Below the pieces are notes generated by a model. That model saw only the letters and a program-made list of their open reading frames with translations. It made no database searches and was not told the DNA's origin. 23,458 nt of DNA from Geobacter sp. UBA5735 (GTDB taxonomy: Bacteria > Desulfobacterota > Desulfuromonadia > Geobacterales > Geobacteraceae). The stretch covers positions 1 through 23,458 of the forward strand of contig DIFZ01000033.1 in assembly GCA_002419385.1 (NCBI GenBank), in the 5' to 3' direction. Positions within the stretch are counted from its first letter, which is position 1, and every line of letters starts with the position of its first letter. The position numbers were made by a program, and so were the translations under genes. Shown here piece by piece: positions 23,397 through 23,458 of this stretch.

Positions 23397-23458
23397 TGGC
23401 GTTGTCAACCTGCGGCCTTGCTTGTGCGACGTACCTAGGAGTCTGTCGGGCTTTCGCA

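Noticed and set aside
23425..23458. Insertion sequence end at the right edge
   Set aside because: The sequence around CCTAGGAGTCTGTCGG looks like a repeat end, but the window stops and no transposase or second end is visible.

Overview
The window looks like chromosomal DNA of a Geobacter-type deltaproteobacterium (Desulfuromonadales). This is an inference from moderately GC-rich coding DNA, a tungsten-type aldehyde ferredoxin oxidoreductase (AOR) beside NADH/ferredoxin-type flavoproteins, a secreted RCC1-repeat protein with the beta-helix-like tail common in that group, and the long ACT-domain form of SerA. No species is claimed.

Layout. 1-1439: a radical SAM gene with its own promoter beside an AACC repeat. 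1560-6610: a plus-strand operon of a FadR-type GntR regulator, an iron alcohol dehydrogenase, an MmsA-like (probably CoA-acylating) aldehyde dehydrogenase and a second iron alcohol dehydrogenase. 6611-7788: about 1.2 kb without an intact recognisable gene, holding a DUF190 remnant, an unidentified fragment and a doubtful ORF. 7789-8733: an EamA permease, ended by a strong bidirectional terminator. 8794-9516 (minus): a second GntR regulator, a close paralogue of the first. 9965-11857: AOR, divergent from that regulator. 11858-12603: remnants of a porin and a cupin gene, then a promoter. 12604-16718: an operon of NfnA/SudB-like and NfnB/SudA-like flavoproteins, a ThiS/MoaD-type sulfur carrier, a ThiF-type adenylyltransferase and NAD kinase. 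16757-16838: a palindromic repeat element with a terminator-like arm. 16900-19328 (minus): an RCC1-repeat exported protein split by a frameshift. 19597-21673: pncB and pncA (NAD salvage). 21723-23327 (minus): serA.

The main result is regulatory. An almost identical 19-bp AT-rich block (AAATACCCATATATTATAA and two one-base variants) lies 7-8 bp upstream of a TTGAC -35 box in front of the first gntR operon, AOR and the Nfn-like operon. A related site lies about one helical turn further upstream of the second gntR. This ties separate transcription units into one apparent regulon.

The proposed joint function is alcohol and aldehyde metabolism. Two alcohol dehydrogenases interconvert alcohols and aldehydes, the MmsA-like enzyme connects aldehydes to acyl-CoA, and AOR connects them to acids with low-potential electrons. 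The Nfn-like pair would exchange those electrons with NAD(P)H, the ThiS/ThiF pair could supply sulfur for the pterin cofactor, and NAD kinase could supply NADP. The gene families are clear. The regulon and the coupling are inferences.
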